From assembly GCF_021134715.1 (NCBI RefSeq), contig NC_060019.1:7502001-7566000 (forward strand): DNA of 64,000 bases. Reading direction: 5' to 3'. The DNA comes from Daphnia pulex. Taxonomy: Eukaryota > Arthropoda > Branchiopoda > Diplostraca > Daphniidae. The position numbers and the translations under genes are program-made. Of the stretch, positions 32,708-46,500 are shown one piece after another. Under the pieces are notes generated by a model that had not been told where the DNA came from, ran no database searches, and saw only the letters and a program-made list of their open reading frames with translations. Each line of letters starts with the position of its first letter. The stretch's first letter is position 1.

Positions 32708-33768
32708 CCCAGACAAAACCAGGCGCAATGCCTAAGGCTCTTATAGCAGGCGAAAAGTTAAATTGACTGCTATAAGCCAGACGATGGAAAAAAAAATGTT
32801 AAAATAGATGTCGAACAGCCCTATAATTCGTGAATGTTTATAATGAGCATTCCACTTTAATGTCGAATGCATTGCTATTTCTAACAAATAACATGCAGTC
32901 TCACATTATTGCGATATTGCACCAATTTCAAGCGCTCCTCCCATGCTATACATAATATCCAATCGTATTTCAACATATGCAGGGCAGTTTTCTTTTTTCA
33001 TTAAATTTCTTACTGAAATGACTCCATTTCTTACATATTCCGTGACATTACAGATTCAAGAGGTCAAGTGGTTCAAGCGAATACCCCGAAAAGAGGTAAT
33101 TCAAGATCCTCTTCTTCCTAGAATCAATAATATACGAACATGTTCGGAATGTGATCAGATCAGATCCATGACCCACAATCAAAATTAACCTGTAAATGAA
33201 TCCATTACCAACTGTAACTTGAGTTGTGAAGTATATGCATAGACCCCATTCCCAATGTCTGTCCATTGGACCTATACTTATAGTGATAGTAATTTACAAA
33301 AAACGTTATGTAAGGGGTCAATGTTCATTAGCAATATTCACGAGTTAACTACTAGAGCCTGGTAATATTCCTCAATGTATTGTTATCCCGGATGAAACAC
33401 ACGCGGCTGACCGGCCGTTGTTTGGCGAAGCAGCTTTTAGATTGGGCGGGAAATTTGAAATATCAAAAATTTGCCGCTATAATATCTCCGAATGAATTGG
33501 TATTTATCCAATGATTTTAATTTTACAATACGATCATCTCCCCGCGCCCTCGCATCTATTACAAGTGCGCAGCCCTCTCTCTCTCTCGTGCAAATAATAA
33601 TAAAAAGAAAAACCCGGCAAAGGTCCTCCTTTTCCTGTCTGTGTAAATACTTGAGAGTTTCATTACTCATTTGTCTAATATCTTTTCTCTTCTTCTGGCC
33701 GGGCCCATAGTCCCGCGGTATTAGGTGACGCAAGAGATTGCCAAGTCGTTTAACCGAATGTGACGCCG
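32708..33768 (-). repeat. Inverted-repeat pair, right arm (about 1.06 kb)
   Basis: Reverse-complement partner of 26646-27692. Near its inner end it carries about 30 extra bp that form a perfect 10-bp stem (CTTATAGCAG at 32740-32749 with CTGCTATAAG at 32767-32776), absent from the left arm. Divergence between arms shows the duplication is not recent, or that the arms come from two independent insertions. Confidence 0.85.
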
Positions 33769-34935
33769 TAGGTTACTAATAGGTTTTCCGCATAATGCTG
33801 TATGTGTCCTTGCCTATATAGTGGCATAGCCAGTAGTCTTATAGAACACGCCTGTTCAAACCGCTAAAGAGCCACTCGGGGTTGGTGTGTGTGCGTATTA
33901 TCAGAGTCAGACGTGTATTATTATACAAAGAGCGCAGTCACTCAACTCTTTGCTGTGCTGTTTGCTGTGCTGTGTGTTACGTGAATAAACCGGCCATCAC
34001 CGTGCCACCGCGCGCTGCCTTTTATGCCATTTATATAGTAGCTCTGTGCTGCGCTGTAGCTATACTATTTAGTACTGCTATATAGCTGGCCGATGTTGTA
34101 TATAGAAAGGAAGGTGTTGTGTCCAAGTGACTCGGGGGAGAGAGAGAGCCGAAGCGACGGCGGGGCCTTTATTTGACGTTGAATGCGGAATTGTAAGGGA
34201 TTTAGACGTCGCTTATAGACATGTGTGTGTGCTGTGTGCTGTGTGCAACTGTGGGTGTTGGATCGATGTGGCGATCGATCCATCCGCGGCCAGCAGTCGA
34301 GTCCAGTCGAGTGAGATGTCCGGGCGACACAGCAGCACTACCGGTTGATGACAAATCGACAAACAACCATCAAAGATCTAAACTGCTGCACAAAAGACCA
34401 TCATCGAATATAACCCCCACGGCCAACACTAACGGATATGACTTGGGCTGTGTATAGAATTGGGCCGCCATCAACGCGGGAAAAACAAGTCCGACCTATG
34501 ACGTCCTCCTCCTGTTGACATCTTTTGTTGTTGTTTGTTCGTTCGATTCAAGGAAGCCCCTCCGCAAAAGGGTCTAGCTACAAAAAAAAACAACAACATG
34601 TAGTCTAACCTCTGACGTTTTCGGGTAACAACAACAACAACAACATTATTAAAGAAAATAATAAAAAGAGCCGGGAATAATATATATAAAAAGGGTCTTA
34701 TTGCCCACCGGAAAAAAAGAAACATTATATATAGCAGGAGAACAACCTTAAATACAAGCGAAAGCAAATAACAACATGGCGGGCGAGCGAGAACGATAGA
34801 AAAACAAATCCGAGACGTACGTAGAAAAACACAAAACAAACTCGTCCATTACCGAATATATCTATCTCTCTCTCTGCTCTTCCCTTCTCTCTTTTGCCTT
34901 TCCAATCCGATGCCCCCCGACATCTTGCTGCGCTT

Positions 34936-34959
34936 TTGTGTGTGTGTGTGTGTGTGTGT
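34936..34959 (+). repeat. (TG)n microsatellite
   Basis: Twelve TG units, uninterrupted. Confidence 0.9.
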
Positions 34960-35130
34960 AGAGCTGAATGAATGAATGACGCCGATGAGGGGCTTGGTTG
35001 GGCAAAAGGCAACAGACACAGCAGCAGCACATATATACAAGAGAGCGGCGGCTCTAGTGCACTAATGGTCTTTTAATACTTGGACTGCTCGCCGGGGTTC
35101 TTCACTTGGCATTGCGTCAAACCGCCCTCC

Positions 35131-35154
35131 CTCTTCTTCTTCTTCTTCTTCTTC
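35131..35154 (+). repeat. (CTT)n microsatellite
   Basis: About eight uninterrupted trinucleotide units. Confidence 0.9.
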
Positions 35155-37099
35155 GCTTATCTTTAGAAAAGGATAATAGAACGAATAGCTCCTGCTGCTC
35201 TGTGCGGGGTAACGTGTCAGGAAAAAATGTCAACCGATCGACTATTATTATATATATATGCTGCGGGTGTTGTTAGATACGTCTGCATTAATTACATGTT
35301 TAAACCCTCCCCAGAAGCGCGCTCTTTTTTTTCCCCGTCCTTTTTGGTTGATTGATGTTTTCTTATCTATACCGCGCGGCCCCCCTCTGATTTTCTTTTT
35401 TTTTTTCTTTTTTATTATTCAATTCCATTCAGCGTTGCTTCCCTGTGGGCGGGGTGAGGCTCGGGACGGACTTAATGGCGTGAATGTGTATGTACGTATA
35501 TACATAGGCGGGCGAGATGCGTGAGCCAATCCATTCCGCGCCATCGAGTTGATAATGGTTTGGAAAGGCGCGCGTGATTGTTCATTTTTGCACATTCGTC
35601 TTGTTTATTATCGGCGTCCAATAATCCCAAAGCGCTGGTCTGAACAGAGTCCAACACGTTCAAATATGTTCGCCCGGCATCGGCAGAGAATAAAAAGAAT
35701 TCCATATAATTCTAAATTGTAATTTTATTTTATTTTTTTTACTTTTTTTCGCTGGTTGGAAAGTGGCTAAAGTCCATCCAGCGCAGACCAAGAAGAGTTG
35801 TATACAGCAGCCCATATCTATACTATACTGGTGCACTATAGACACAGACACACACAGACAACGGCATCCAACTGTGGTAGAGAAGAAGAAGAAAGGCGGG
35901 CAATAAGAAAAGACGCAAAGGAGAGAAATAAATATAACCAAAAGTGCAATAAAGAGCTGAAGGAAATAAGAAAACGAAAGCGGAAAAAGAATATACAACA
36001 TAGAAAAAAGCCGGCACGCGCTCTCATCTCTCTCTCTATCTATATCTTCAAGTGCGGTTGGCTGTTATTATTTTTTTTTTCTGGAAGGCATATTCTTTTG
36101 TCTTTCCCGGCCATTAAACCTTTTGGGGGGTACATATAGAATCCTGTGAATGCTGATGGACCACTTGAGATTGAGAATATAGGCAATGCGCAACACTTTT
36201 TCCCACATTTGATATATTTGAGACTTTTCTACTTGATTTCCCCTCCCCTTTTCTTTTAATCAAATTACCGAATTAGAGAGAGGACTTGTACAGATTGACA
36301 GATGGGCGACCAGCAGACGGCTGGGCATGTACACATACGCGTGTGTGTTGGTAGGACGGAAAGCCTGTCGTGATGCGTGTGCGTGATGTGCTGGGTTCTG
36401 TTGTGTTCCAACCCCTCGGCGAGTCGATCCCGTCGCCACCACCTCCTCTTTAGCTGCTCCTATCCCATTCGTCCATCCGCGTAAGCTATATAGCGTATAT
36501 ACATCAGACTTAGAAGAGCCATACTGGTATACACACGCCAGCCATCAGCAGACGGGCCCCGGCGCGGCTCAAGTCCTTTCCATTCGCTCTCTTGCTTCGC
36601 TCTCTCCGCCCGGTCTTGACGCGGCTGCTGCTGGTCCCGCGCTCACACCAGTCCCTCAGCACAGCGGTTGAGTCTTCTTCTTCTTCGTCTTCTTCTTCTC
36701 TGTGCGTCCTGTAAGCGGAACTTTTAGACGATGTCGGGGCCTTGGTGCGGCAAGTACCAAGCCCGTCAAGCTCTCTCTTCTTCTTCGTCCCTCGTCTGCT
36801 CGCTCCTGTACCTCCCTCGTCGCTAAATTTTACCGCCTGCCCGCAGCTCTTCGGTGTGGGTTTTTTTGGCATCAAATCACTCGTGAACAAATTCGACCAC
36901 TTATTTATCGGCTGGCCAGGACAGCAGCACAACAACAACAACAACACTTGTTCTGCTCCTGCTGCTTCCTTCTTTTCTTCCCAGCACTTTGTTCTCTCTC
37001 TCTCGCTGCTTCCGGTTTGTTGTTGTTGCTGTCTTAGACTCCCCTCCGCCCCCAAAGTATTTATTGAACGATCCTCCATCCGACTTCCAGCAGGGAAAA

Positions 37100-37672
37100 T
37101 AAGAAATTCGTTTTCAATCGTGTGCTGACGGTTTTTTAGTTCGTTCGGTGTTTGTGTGTGTGCGGCGGTGCTTTCAAACTCCTACCGGTCCATTTCTTAG
37201 ATGTACGTCAAATAGGCCCATCTTCAATTGTTATTTTCCTGCTGGCCAGTCTTTTTGGCAAAAGAAGAGCAGCAGACACATCAGCGGGAGGTCGAAAGAC
37301 TTATATTGTGAGTGAGAGTGTTGTGACCAGCGGTTTTCTGGCCAACTTGTGCGCGCTGTTTGGAGAGTGCGCTGGCCATTGACCGATTGGCTGCTCTCTA
37401 TCACGACGCTCTAATAGCCCAGTCCAGTCCAGGGTCCGCATCAGCCCCACCGTATATATATTTCGACGCCAGGTGTCTGTGCTGTGTGTTGTTGTTGCGT
37501 TGTGCGCTGAATATATCCCGCCACCATGACGTAAACATAACCTGCGAGGATCCTGCTCTACCCTTCATAAACATCACACAACTATACGCAGCAGCGTCAG
37601 CAGTAGCGCAGAGTTCGTCATCTTTTCCCCGCTGATTGACCACCGAATCTATTTCCAACTTGACACATCACC
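37100..37672 (+). other. Candidate non-coding first exon of the Ih channel gene
   Basis: A GC-richer segment ends in CATCACC followed by GTAAGTCG, a near-consensus donor at 37673. It lies upstream of the HCN coding exon on the same strand, and that exon is preceded by a plausible acceptor (GATAG at 54122-54126). Together they would make a 16.5-kb 5'UTR intron. A 91-codon ORF at 37360-37635 (start MESALAIDRLAALYHDAL) would then be an upstream ORF. The left boundary is a guess; the link is inference from position and splice sites only. Confidence 0.35.
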
Positions 37673-40560
37673 GTAAGTCGAATGTTTACCTCATCTTTGA
37701 CCCTATACGATGATTTAAGGGTCCAGTCTGTTGCTGGCCATTGTTGAGGACCTTTCCGCGTTACAACGCGCTTGCCCAACATGGCAAAACGCTAATCAAA
37801 TTCTCTTTGCAAAAGAAAAAAACGAGCTAGAGAAATGCGAGGGAAAATAATCTGAAAAAGAATCAAGAAGTGTACCATGCACCCCTCCTTCGTATCGCTA
37901 GGGACAGCCCACATGTACCATAATGAAAATTTAGATGTTTTTCTTTTCCAAAATAAAAGTGCTAATACATCTCGAGATGGTTGTGCTGGGACTTTATTGG
38001 TTTCCGGCCTTTGACGAGAGCAGTATGAACATACCGTTCACTGCTGTGTATATAATAGCAGTTATATAGCTATGACAAATCAGCAAAAAGGAGCTTGATA
38101 GAAAAAGAAAATCGAATCAACTTTTCCCGGCCCAGGTTATATATGTGGAGGAGTTGTTGTTTTTTTTTTGGCTGCTGCCTATAATATAGTCTGTGCTGGA
38201 AAGATGATAATGACGGTTGATTTGATCTGCTGCTCGTCTACCGTTCGGGAGAAAAGCCCCACCAAGGTGAAGATGATGAAACGCGAGAACCTTGGTGATT
38301 CGTCTAGCAACAGCAGGTCGTCGTCGGAGAACTGCTCAGGAGCGTTCCTCATCTCGAAACGTCATCAATTATGATGAGGCGGTGCTGCAGATCTGCCGCT
38401 TCGCCCAGTTGCTGGGTGGTAGCTAGTAGTAGGCTGTAGGCTATATGTACACACAGAATAATAGAAGAAGAAGAATGATTTGGCTGGAAGTCACGAAGAA
38501 ATGAGAATATGTCGGACTCTTGAGAAGAGGTCAGGTTCATCACAAGAGTGTGTCCAGGGATGAGCAGCAGCATAGAGCATCTAACTGCGAAGATGTAGTC
38601 TACACACACAAAGCAATAGAAGAAGAATAGCTCCAGCAAGACAAGCAGCAGCACTCGTCGACGTAACAAAGAAATAGCTCAGAGGCTATACACAGGGCCG
38701 GACCGGATGTCAAGAAGGTTGAGGCTATTTTGGTGGCGGCCGGCCCGTCAAATCAGTTTGATTGCGCTCGGCCGTTTTTCTTCTTTTCTTTTTCCCAGCA
38801 TTCAAACCGGCCCGGCAGGGTCCTTAAAACTACGGTAAAAAGACCAAACAAACAAAAGAACCGAGGACGGACCATCTCAGCCTATCTTATATCAATAGAC
38901 TAGAACGAGCTAGAGAGCGTGGGACAGCACCAAAAGGGCCGATATTTACAGCTGGCCCTGTAATATTCCCGCTTCATTTTTAAAAAAATTCTTCCTCGAG
39001 TGGATATTCGGCCGGGACAAAAACAGCCAAAGTTATACACATATACGGATCTATAACTATAGGTTTATATGCCGGGGTATAGACGTGTATAGGATAGGAG
39101 AAAAAAATAAGAAGAGACTACACTACAAGTGCGGAGGATAGATAGAGTGAAATATGAGGTACTACCGCGAGCAGCGCAGCCAATACGCACGACAACGATG
39201 GGGGAGCCCCGGCTAGACGTGCGTGTTATATAGCCAAGGGTTATATAGTCCTTTATCTAGTACAGAGTACAACCAAGTACGTTCCCCCCTTCTATCCGTC
39301 TGGGATGCGTGAGCCTATGAAAGAAAACTGGGGCAGACACGGCGCAAAGCAGCTGGAACCGCTCCAGCGACCGCATCAGCTAACTACGTATAACGACAAA
39401 GTTTTCCAGCTGACATCATATACATCAGGGACCAAAAACATAGCAGAAAATGTAGTTTGTACATTGAAAAGCTTTTCTTTTTTTTTTGTCTTTTTTTCTT
39501 TTCTGATTGAATTTGCGCTACTCTCATTTCACGAATTATCAATTATATATACTTGTGCATTTGTGATATTAATTTACAGTATAATCAAGAAATAATGTGT
39601 TGATATAGAGCGCGTGGAAAAGGTGGGAGCGAATATTAAAGTAAACCCGCTCAACTTTTGAAAGCGTTTTTGTTTGGTTGGCAGCAGCAGCAGAAGCAGC
39701 CCGGCAAAAGTTGAGACCCTTTTATACATAGCGAAATAAGTCAAAGGTTGGAAAAGCGCCGTGAGCTTACATATACATGATCGACCTTTCGTTTGATCTT
39801 TTCAAATTCCGTGACATGTTTATTACACCGTGCAGCAGCGAAACTCCCTTCTGCTGCTGCTGCACGGTTTGTCGGTGATATTCTTCAGGAGGAGGCCAGC
39901 AAAGGGCAACTTGATTTATTAAAATATGCACAAACTGATGTGTATAATAAGGTGGCCTATATTAGACGCCTTTGCAGCATCAGAGAAATGAGCCGCACAA
40001 CTTCACCGACAGGATGTCAGGACAAGCGAAATGGCAAATATGTTCACGAATGGCATTATCCTATAGATCGAGGATATATAATGGCGGCGGCGGCCTGATC
40101 GAGTTATTAAGCCGGCCATTCCGCGCGTGTCTCGGCGCGTTTATGCGATAGACACCAAGAAGCCAGCCGAGCGTAAATGTCCATTTCCTTGAGCGATAAT
40201 GGCCGAGTCGACTTGACTCTGTCGTCGTACATATCCGTTGATGACATTTTTTTTCTTCCTTCTCCTCCACAAAACTGTCGATCGACCAGCTGGAAAGTGA
40301 GAAATATCTTGCCCATCGATCGAGGCTATAAATCGGACGGAAAAGGCGGAATCATTTCCTTTTTCCCCCCTCCGTCTCTTATATGTGTTCACGACGTACT
40401 AATGTCCGGAAGCGGGAAATCCAAAATGTTTCAAAAACAAAAAAACAAATCTGAAAAGAACAAAAATATATCAAGAAAAAAAGATGTATACAGCCTATTG
40501 GGCCAGTCACGTATATAAATACCCAGTAAAGTGGTGTGTATACAATAGATCCTATATACG

Positions 40561-40580
40561 TGTACGTACGTACGTATGTA
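40561..40580 (+). repeat. GTAC-type tetranucleotide repeat
   Basis: Short run of TACG units, self-complementary in part. Confidence 0.7.
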
Positions 40581-43500
40581 TACACAACATGACGCGGATG
40601 GGGGATATATATATAAGAACCCAAGCAGAGCCGTCGGCAAGGTCTTCCAACTTTGGCTGCTAAGATGGTGCTGAGTAGAGTTCAATGTTGAAGACGCGAG
40701 CGCCATGTAATTTCTACCGGTGATGCTGATGTATATTAGTCGAAGAACGTTGGGGTTCCAAAAAGTTTGGGGCCCCAGTAGAGAAACCTGTGCTGGAGGG
40801 TCGAGGCGTATTATAAGTTATACGAGGGGGTCCGTGCATCAGTGCACAGCGGCTGACGTCATCATCAATCCATCCGCTTCTTTCTCTGCTGGTGGCGTTG
40901 TTGTTGTTGTTGTGTGTATGAGGAAACGTATTTAACGTAAGGGAAAAAATAAAATAAAAAAGGAGCGCAGCGGCGGCGGCGGTAAAGAAACAGAGACGTC
41001 ATTGGGTGGAGTTGGGTGGGGCTCAGGAGGAGGACCCTATGGCTGGAATCCGTTTTTTTATGCCCCCCAACAGGTTCTGCTGTGACTTGCTCGGCTCATA
41101 TTCTCATCGCTCTCGTTCGGTTTCGATCGTGATCGACTCCCTGCCTCTCTCCCGAACAGACCCCCCGGGTCACGAATCCCTCGATGTTAGTTAGCGAAAA
41201 TGTCCAGACCAATGACGATATACGACCCGCGTTTGGCTATCGCCTCTGCTGTGATTGATGGGCTTTAAAAAATGATGGCGATCAAACTTTTCTAAAAAAT
41301 TGAGCGCCATCAACTTTGATGGTTCATCTATTGCGTAGGTGGCATGCAAATGAACTCGTCCGTCTCGTTATATTATACACCGACGGTGTGTGTAGAGTGT
41401 AGACACAAAATGTGGGCCGTCGTACTATTTATAGCCGGGGCCGTTAAAAAAATGACGGCCGGGAAAACATGGCGGATTTTGATAGCGCAATAATAATACG
41501 CAGCCGTTGCTTTTCCCATCTTTCTGTTTGCTATTTCTCACTCTATATGCTGTGAACTGTCGTTATATCAGCAGCTATTACGCGTCTACACACACACACA
41601 GACTTGCGCCCCCCTCCGCTTTACATTTTTTTTCTTTCGTCCATAAGGTATGGATGCGCCATATTTATATGCACACACAGCTGTACAGGCCTTTTGCTGC
41701 TAGATCTCGGCGAAGAGACGACGTTGAGGTATTGCGCGTTTACTAACTCCGGCCGCTTCTCCCAGCAGCAGCAGCAAACTAAATAATAAGTCGCTTCCAT
41801 TTCTCGGGAAGTCGGCAGCTTGGCATTTTCCCTGACGAAAAATAATAATAAAAAAAGGGGGAGCAATATTATTATTGTATGTATACACATAGATATACTT
41901 ATTATTGCCCTTTGATTTATCTTCGAACCTGCCCTATACTGGCATTTTATTTTATTTTTTATTTACTGCGGCCGTTCATGTAAGGAATAAATACCGTCCA
42001 ATCTTGAACAGGCAGCCATTCGACCTGTTATTTTTCTAGTCGAGTCTTTTATTTTAAAAAACAAAACGTATAATAGACGATTTACTTTTCCTTTTAGTTG
42101 TCGTCTTGTATTCTAAAAGTTAAGTCTCGATTCTGACGAATGACAGCCCCCAGAAAGGAGGGGGTGGGTGGGGGGGTATACGACAATCAAATCAATAAGC
42201 TTACACGTGGCGCGCAGCAACATGGAAAGGAAAAAGGAAGGAGATGGCGAAAATCCAAGCTGAAAACGATCAAGTACTACACATTTCTTCCCTTTTTTTC
42301 CTATTTTCCTTCTTCTTCCGATCGACGGGGTCGCCAGTCTCTCCCCCATCAGAACGAAAAAAAAGTTTCTTTTAAAAAGAAGAAATCAATCGACGCAGCA
42401 GATGGATCAAATCGTGTCTAACTATATATATATACATAATAACTCAGCAGATGGGAAATCGATTAGATGGTAAATAAGAAAAGAAAAGATGCTTTCGATC
42501 AAGAACAATTTTATGCATATGATGTGTATTATTCAATCACTTAAAAAAGTTGGTGGTATTATTCAGCAGGTATGCTACCTATGAATATTGTAACGTATAC
42601 TCACAGTTGAACTGGAGGAGCTGTCGCCATGGCGACGGTGTCAACCAGTTAGTCCAGAAGCGCAAGCCCTTCTCTCTACGTAGTACACGTCGTAAAATCT
42701 GGGCAAAAATAGAAATTTCACGTGTGTGTGGGCTTAGACAATCATTTTATATGCTATATTATAGTTTGGAAACTCTCTAACTGTGTAATATAGAATCAGT
42801 TGCTGCTTTGATAGAGTTCCGCGAATTGCTTCTACATTCTTGTTTGTTATTGTGTCGCAAGCGCTGGCAGCAAATGTCTAGCGCTCTTGTATTCGAATTC
42901 ATTAACATGCAAGCCTGTCCCTCCCCCCTGGTTTTTTGTTTTGTTTTCGTCTCCGCCCTTTCAAAAAAAGGAAAAGAAAAAAAAAGAAAAATATAAAAGA
43001 AAAAGAAAAAGTTATACGATTTAACTGCAGACATGAAACAGTAAAAACTCAGCGTAGCGGGAAGTGATGGGCGGGAGAAGTGCGGCAAGAGTCGCACAAC
43101 CGTATCATGCAATAATCGTATCTTTGCCGTAATATCACCAGCAGGAAAGCCAGCAACAACAACCAAATTCCGGGGCGAATACTATTTAAAAACAAGAAAT
43201 TATATTATACTGGAACACACACACACAAACGTCTCTACGTGGGTCTTTTGTCTATAAAGAAATCGTGTCGAAAGGAAGAAATAAGAAAAATATGTGGAAT
43301 TCTTTAATTCACTTTTGTCGTGATTTGATTCTTTATTTATTTTTTTTTGTTCCCTCGTCATGGTGAAATCATTCATTTCAGTCCGGTATTGTCTTAGAAA
43401 AATTCGTAACGAGCTGCTATCTGTGTACAGATAGGAACGTGCCGATCAACAGTGGGCGCAATCAAAAGCCTAGAAACATTGGGGGAAAAGGGGATGATAA

Positions 43501-46500
43501 AGGCGGGACGTGACCAGAGTTGCCTCATCAATGAATGAAAACTCAGCACAATAAACGCGAGGGAATCAAACGATGGGCCGTGATCGATTGCGTGGGATGT
43601 TGTCGATATCGGACGCGGAAGGCCAGCGTTTAGAGATCAACCTCTATCAAATCTATCTCGACCTCGCTTCTGGTTAGATCTTTATACCGGCTTTACCTTC
43701 ATACGGCTTTGATAATAATACGCTGGGCCCTTTAGCTATATTAACATACGTGAAATCAATGGCGATTAAGACATTTCAACTGTCAACAGCAGGCAAAACT
43801 AGGTATCTACGCCGTGTCAACAAATGATGTGAACTAATAACCGAAAAAAAGAAAAGAAATTGATGGAGAGAAATGCGATCTAGATTAATCGCGGGGTCCT
43901 TTCTAAAAATACGATACACTGAACGCTAATTGTTTGTACAGTGGTCGTGACATGCAAGGGGGTCGCCGAAAGATGGATTCGCTTCCGCCTTCCGCCGTCA
44001 TATTATATACACAAGAATACAATGAACTTACCTTCTATACACAGGCGCTATACAATAGACGAGAGATTTTTTTATAATAGCCGATGATCATTTCTGTCAA
44101 GGGTCGCGCGTTCTCGATGGCCCTTGTCTAATAACTTTTTCTCTTTCTTCTCTTTCTTCTTCTTCTTCTTCCTATTCTCTGCGAGGCTGTAATCGTAGAT
44201 TCTTTTCGAGAATAAGTAGACATAAGAGGGGATCTCAGGTCCATTCGATCCAGTATAGGATCCTGGATCCAGGACGACGGCATTTGTTTTCTTTTGTCTA
44301 GAGTATATCTAGCGATGGTTGGCATCTATATATATTGATCTAAGAGAGAAGCAAAGCTATAATATGCACGCAGTAATATAAATCTAGTTTGCCTATAAGA
44401 GTCGAGAGAATCTAGACGAGTCTCTTATAAAATAAAAAGAGAAAGAGAGAGAAAAAATAACATCGCTGTGTACTATACATATACATGTAGCTCGGCGGCC
44501 ATATAATAGCAGTTTGAACAAGAGTGATGACAAACGAGAGACGGGCGGCTGGGTTTTTGTGTGTGTTGGGCGACAAGAGCTAGCTATAGTAGTATATACG
44601 GACTATATAGCTGCAAAACACCCACCCACCCCCAGCAGCAGCACCCGACGACGTTGCGCTGTGGGACTTGACGGTCTAAAGTGGGCGCGGCTGTATTTAT
44701 TCGATCAAGCGTTCCAACCTTCCGAACCCACCCCGTTAAGACGAAAAAGGGGGGAGGGGGGTCGATAAACTCGTGAAAAATATTTAAACAAAAAAAAAAG
44801 AATCAAATTTTAAAGATTTCTCCTCCTCTCTCCCTCCTATTCTTGCGCTTTTTTTTATTGTTTACTCCGTGTGAAATCGAGTGGCTGGAACCACAGTCAC
44901 GAAGTGGACAGGGCCAAGTCTATAGAGGGACGAGAGAGAGAGAGCGACATGCTGACAATGAAAGACGAGCAGCCCCTCGTGATGTTTTTGACGCGCTCTG
45001 CATGATTGGATGATCTTGAAGAGGAGATACTCATCTCGTCTCCTCGTCGTGATAGCGACGCCAGATGCTATGCACACCTTCATCAGCAGCTACAGCCAGC
45101 TATAGCCAGTCAGCCAGCCAGCAGCTCTGATATAATATATTCGTCGACAATCAAAGGGCTGATTACAAACGCATCGGCCCTTGAAGTGACTCGGGAATCA
45201 TCGATTAGTTCAGTCATGCTCGCTCACGTTTGTGTCTCTCCATCCGCCTACACACATGATGTAGACGGCCTTGTATGTATCCAGTTGTGTCGTCCGCCTA
45301 GACTCTGATTAAAAGAGACCCTGTGCGTATGTATATTCCCAAATAGAACGGCCAGTTTCTTCTATACTTCTATATACATCTCCACTTCAGCATCATATTA
45401 TATCGTCTGTCGAGAAGAGTTTTCTTTCGATTATGTGTGGAGCAGCAGCAGCAGCACAAGTTGTGATGTCGCTTTTTCATATATATGTAGCCTATATACG
45501 GCGCGCACTATATACAATCTCGAGAAAGCTAAACGATGTAGGCTGAAGGAGCTACTGGAAGAATTATCGAACCGTGTATAACCCTCCAGGCCAGTGCCAT
45601 ATTATATAAGTCCCAGCAGTAGTAGTAGTATAGTAGTCCCCCCCTATATAATATACACACAGTTATATAGCGGCACTTTGTCCGGGCCGCCGGCTGACTC
45701 GTTTCTCAGCGTTTGATATCCTTCACGAAATGACTGATGTGCTATGTGTATCACAGTGATGTAGATCTATGTAGACCTACATAGTTTTTGATGACGTCGA
45801 TGACGAGCGTCTTTTTCTGGTTGGGGTTTGGTGATGGCAGCAGTCGACCGCAGTCGCTTAATTGATCTTTAGTGCGGCCTCAATTAAAATTACTGATGAC
45901 GCAAGTGACACAGCACGGGCCCAGCGCGACGGCCCGAGGGCCGGCAAAGACGCTAATGAACGCCAAAACGGCTCCTCTCTCTCTCTCTGCTCTCTCTCCT
46001 TTTGCAAGCAATTTCTCGATCAATGTGCGGTGGGACGGCCGGGGCCGGCGCCGGCCTCTCTTCTCACAATCGATCTAGGGAGATAGAATCCGCCCTGGTG
46101 TGGTGCCGCAGGTGAAACTCCGCCGCGGGAGAAATGGCGATAATTGCTGACGAAACCCAACCGCTAATGAAAAAAGCCCCGCCCGTCTGCGATTTTTTGA
46201 GTGAATTTCATTTTCTGAAATTGATTTTGAGTTTTTTTTTTGAAATGTGGATTGAATATTCCCGCCTTTCTAACTTTCCCCATCACCATTTTCTCTCTCT
46301 CTTCGCAGTCCGTTGCCATCTTGTGTGCCATAGAACTTGGAGGGAAATAGAAAAAAAAAGAAACGACTCGCGATGGGACCTCACTCGGCCCGAGTCGATC
46401 CGTTTGACAACACGGGGTCACGACAGCAGCATCGATTATTGCATCGAGCGGCTCGGCAATCTGCGCTATACATATAAAATATCGCTCCTCATATCACTGT

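Larger units (their letters stand above)
33769..36500. other. Intergenic region with simple repeats
   Basis: No supportable gene. Holds a (TG)n run at 34936-34959 and a (CTT)n run at 35131-35154. The many short ORFs reflect low-complexity composition. Confidence 0.5.

Noticed and set aside
39793..40098. 101-codon ORF with a plausible helical middle
   Set aside because: Isolated, no neighbours in frame, no family resemblance; the start lies in ordinary intronic-type sequence.
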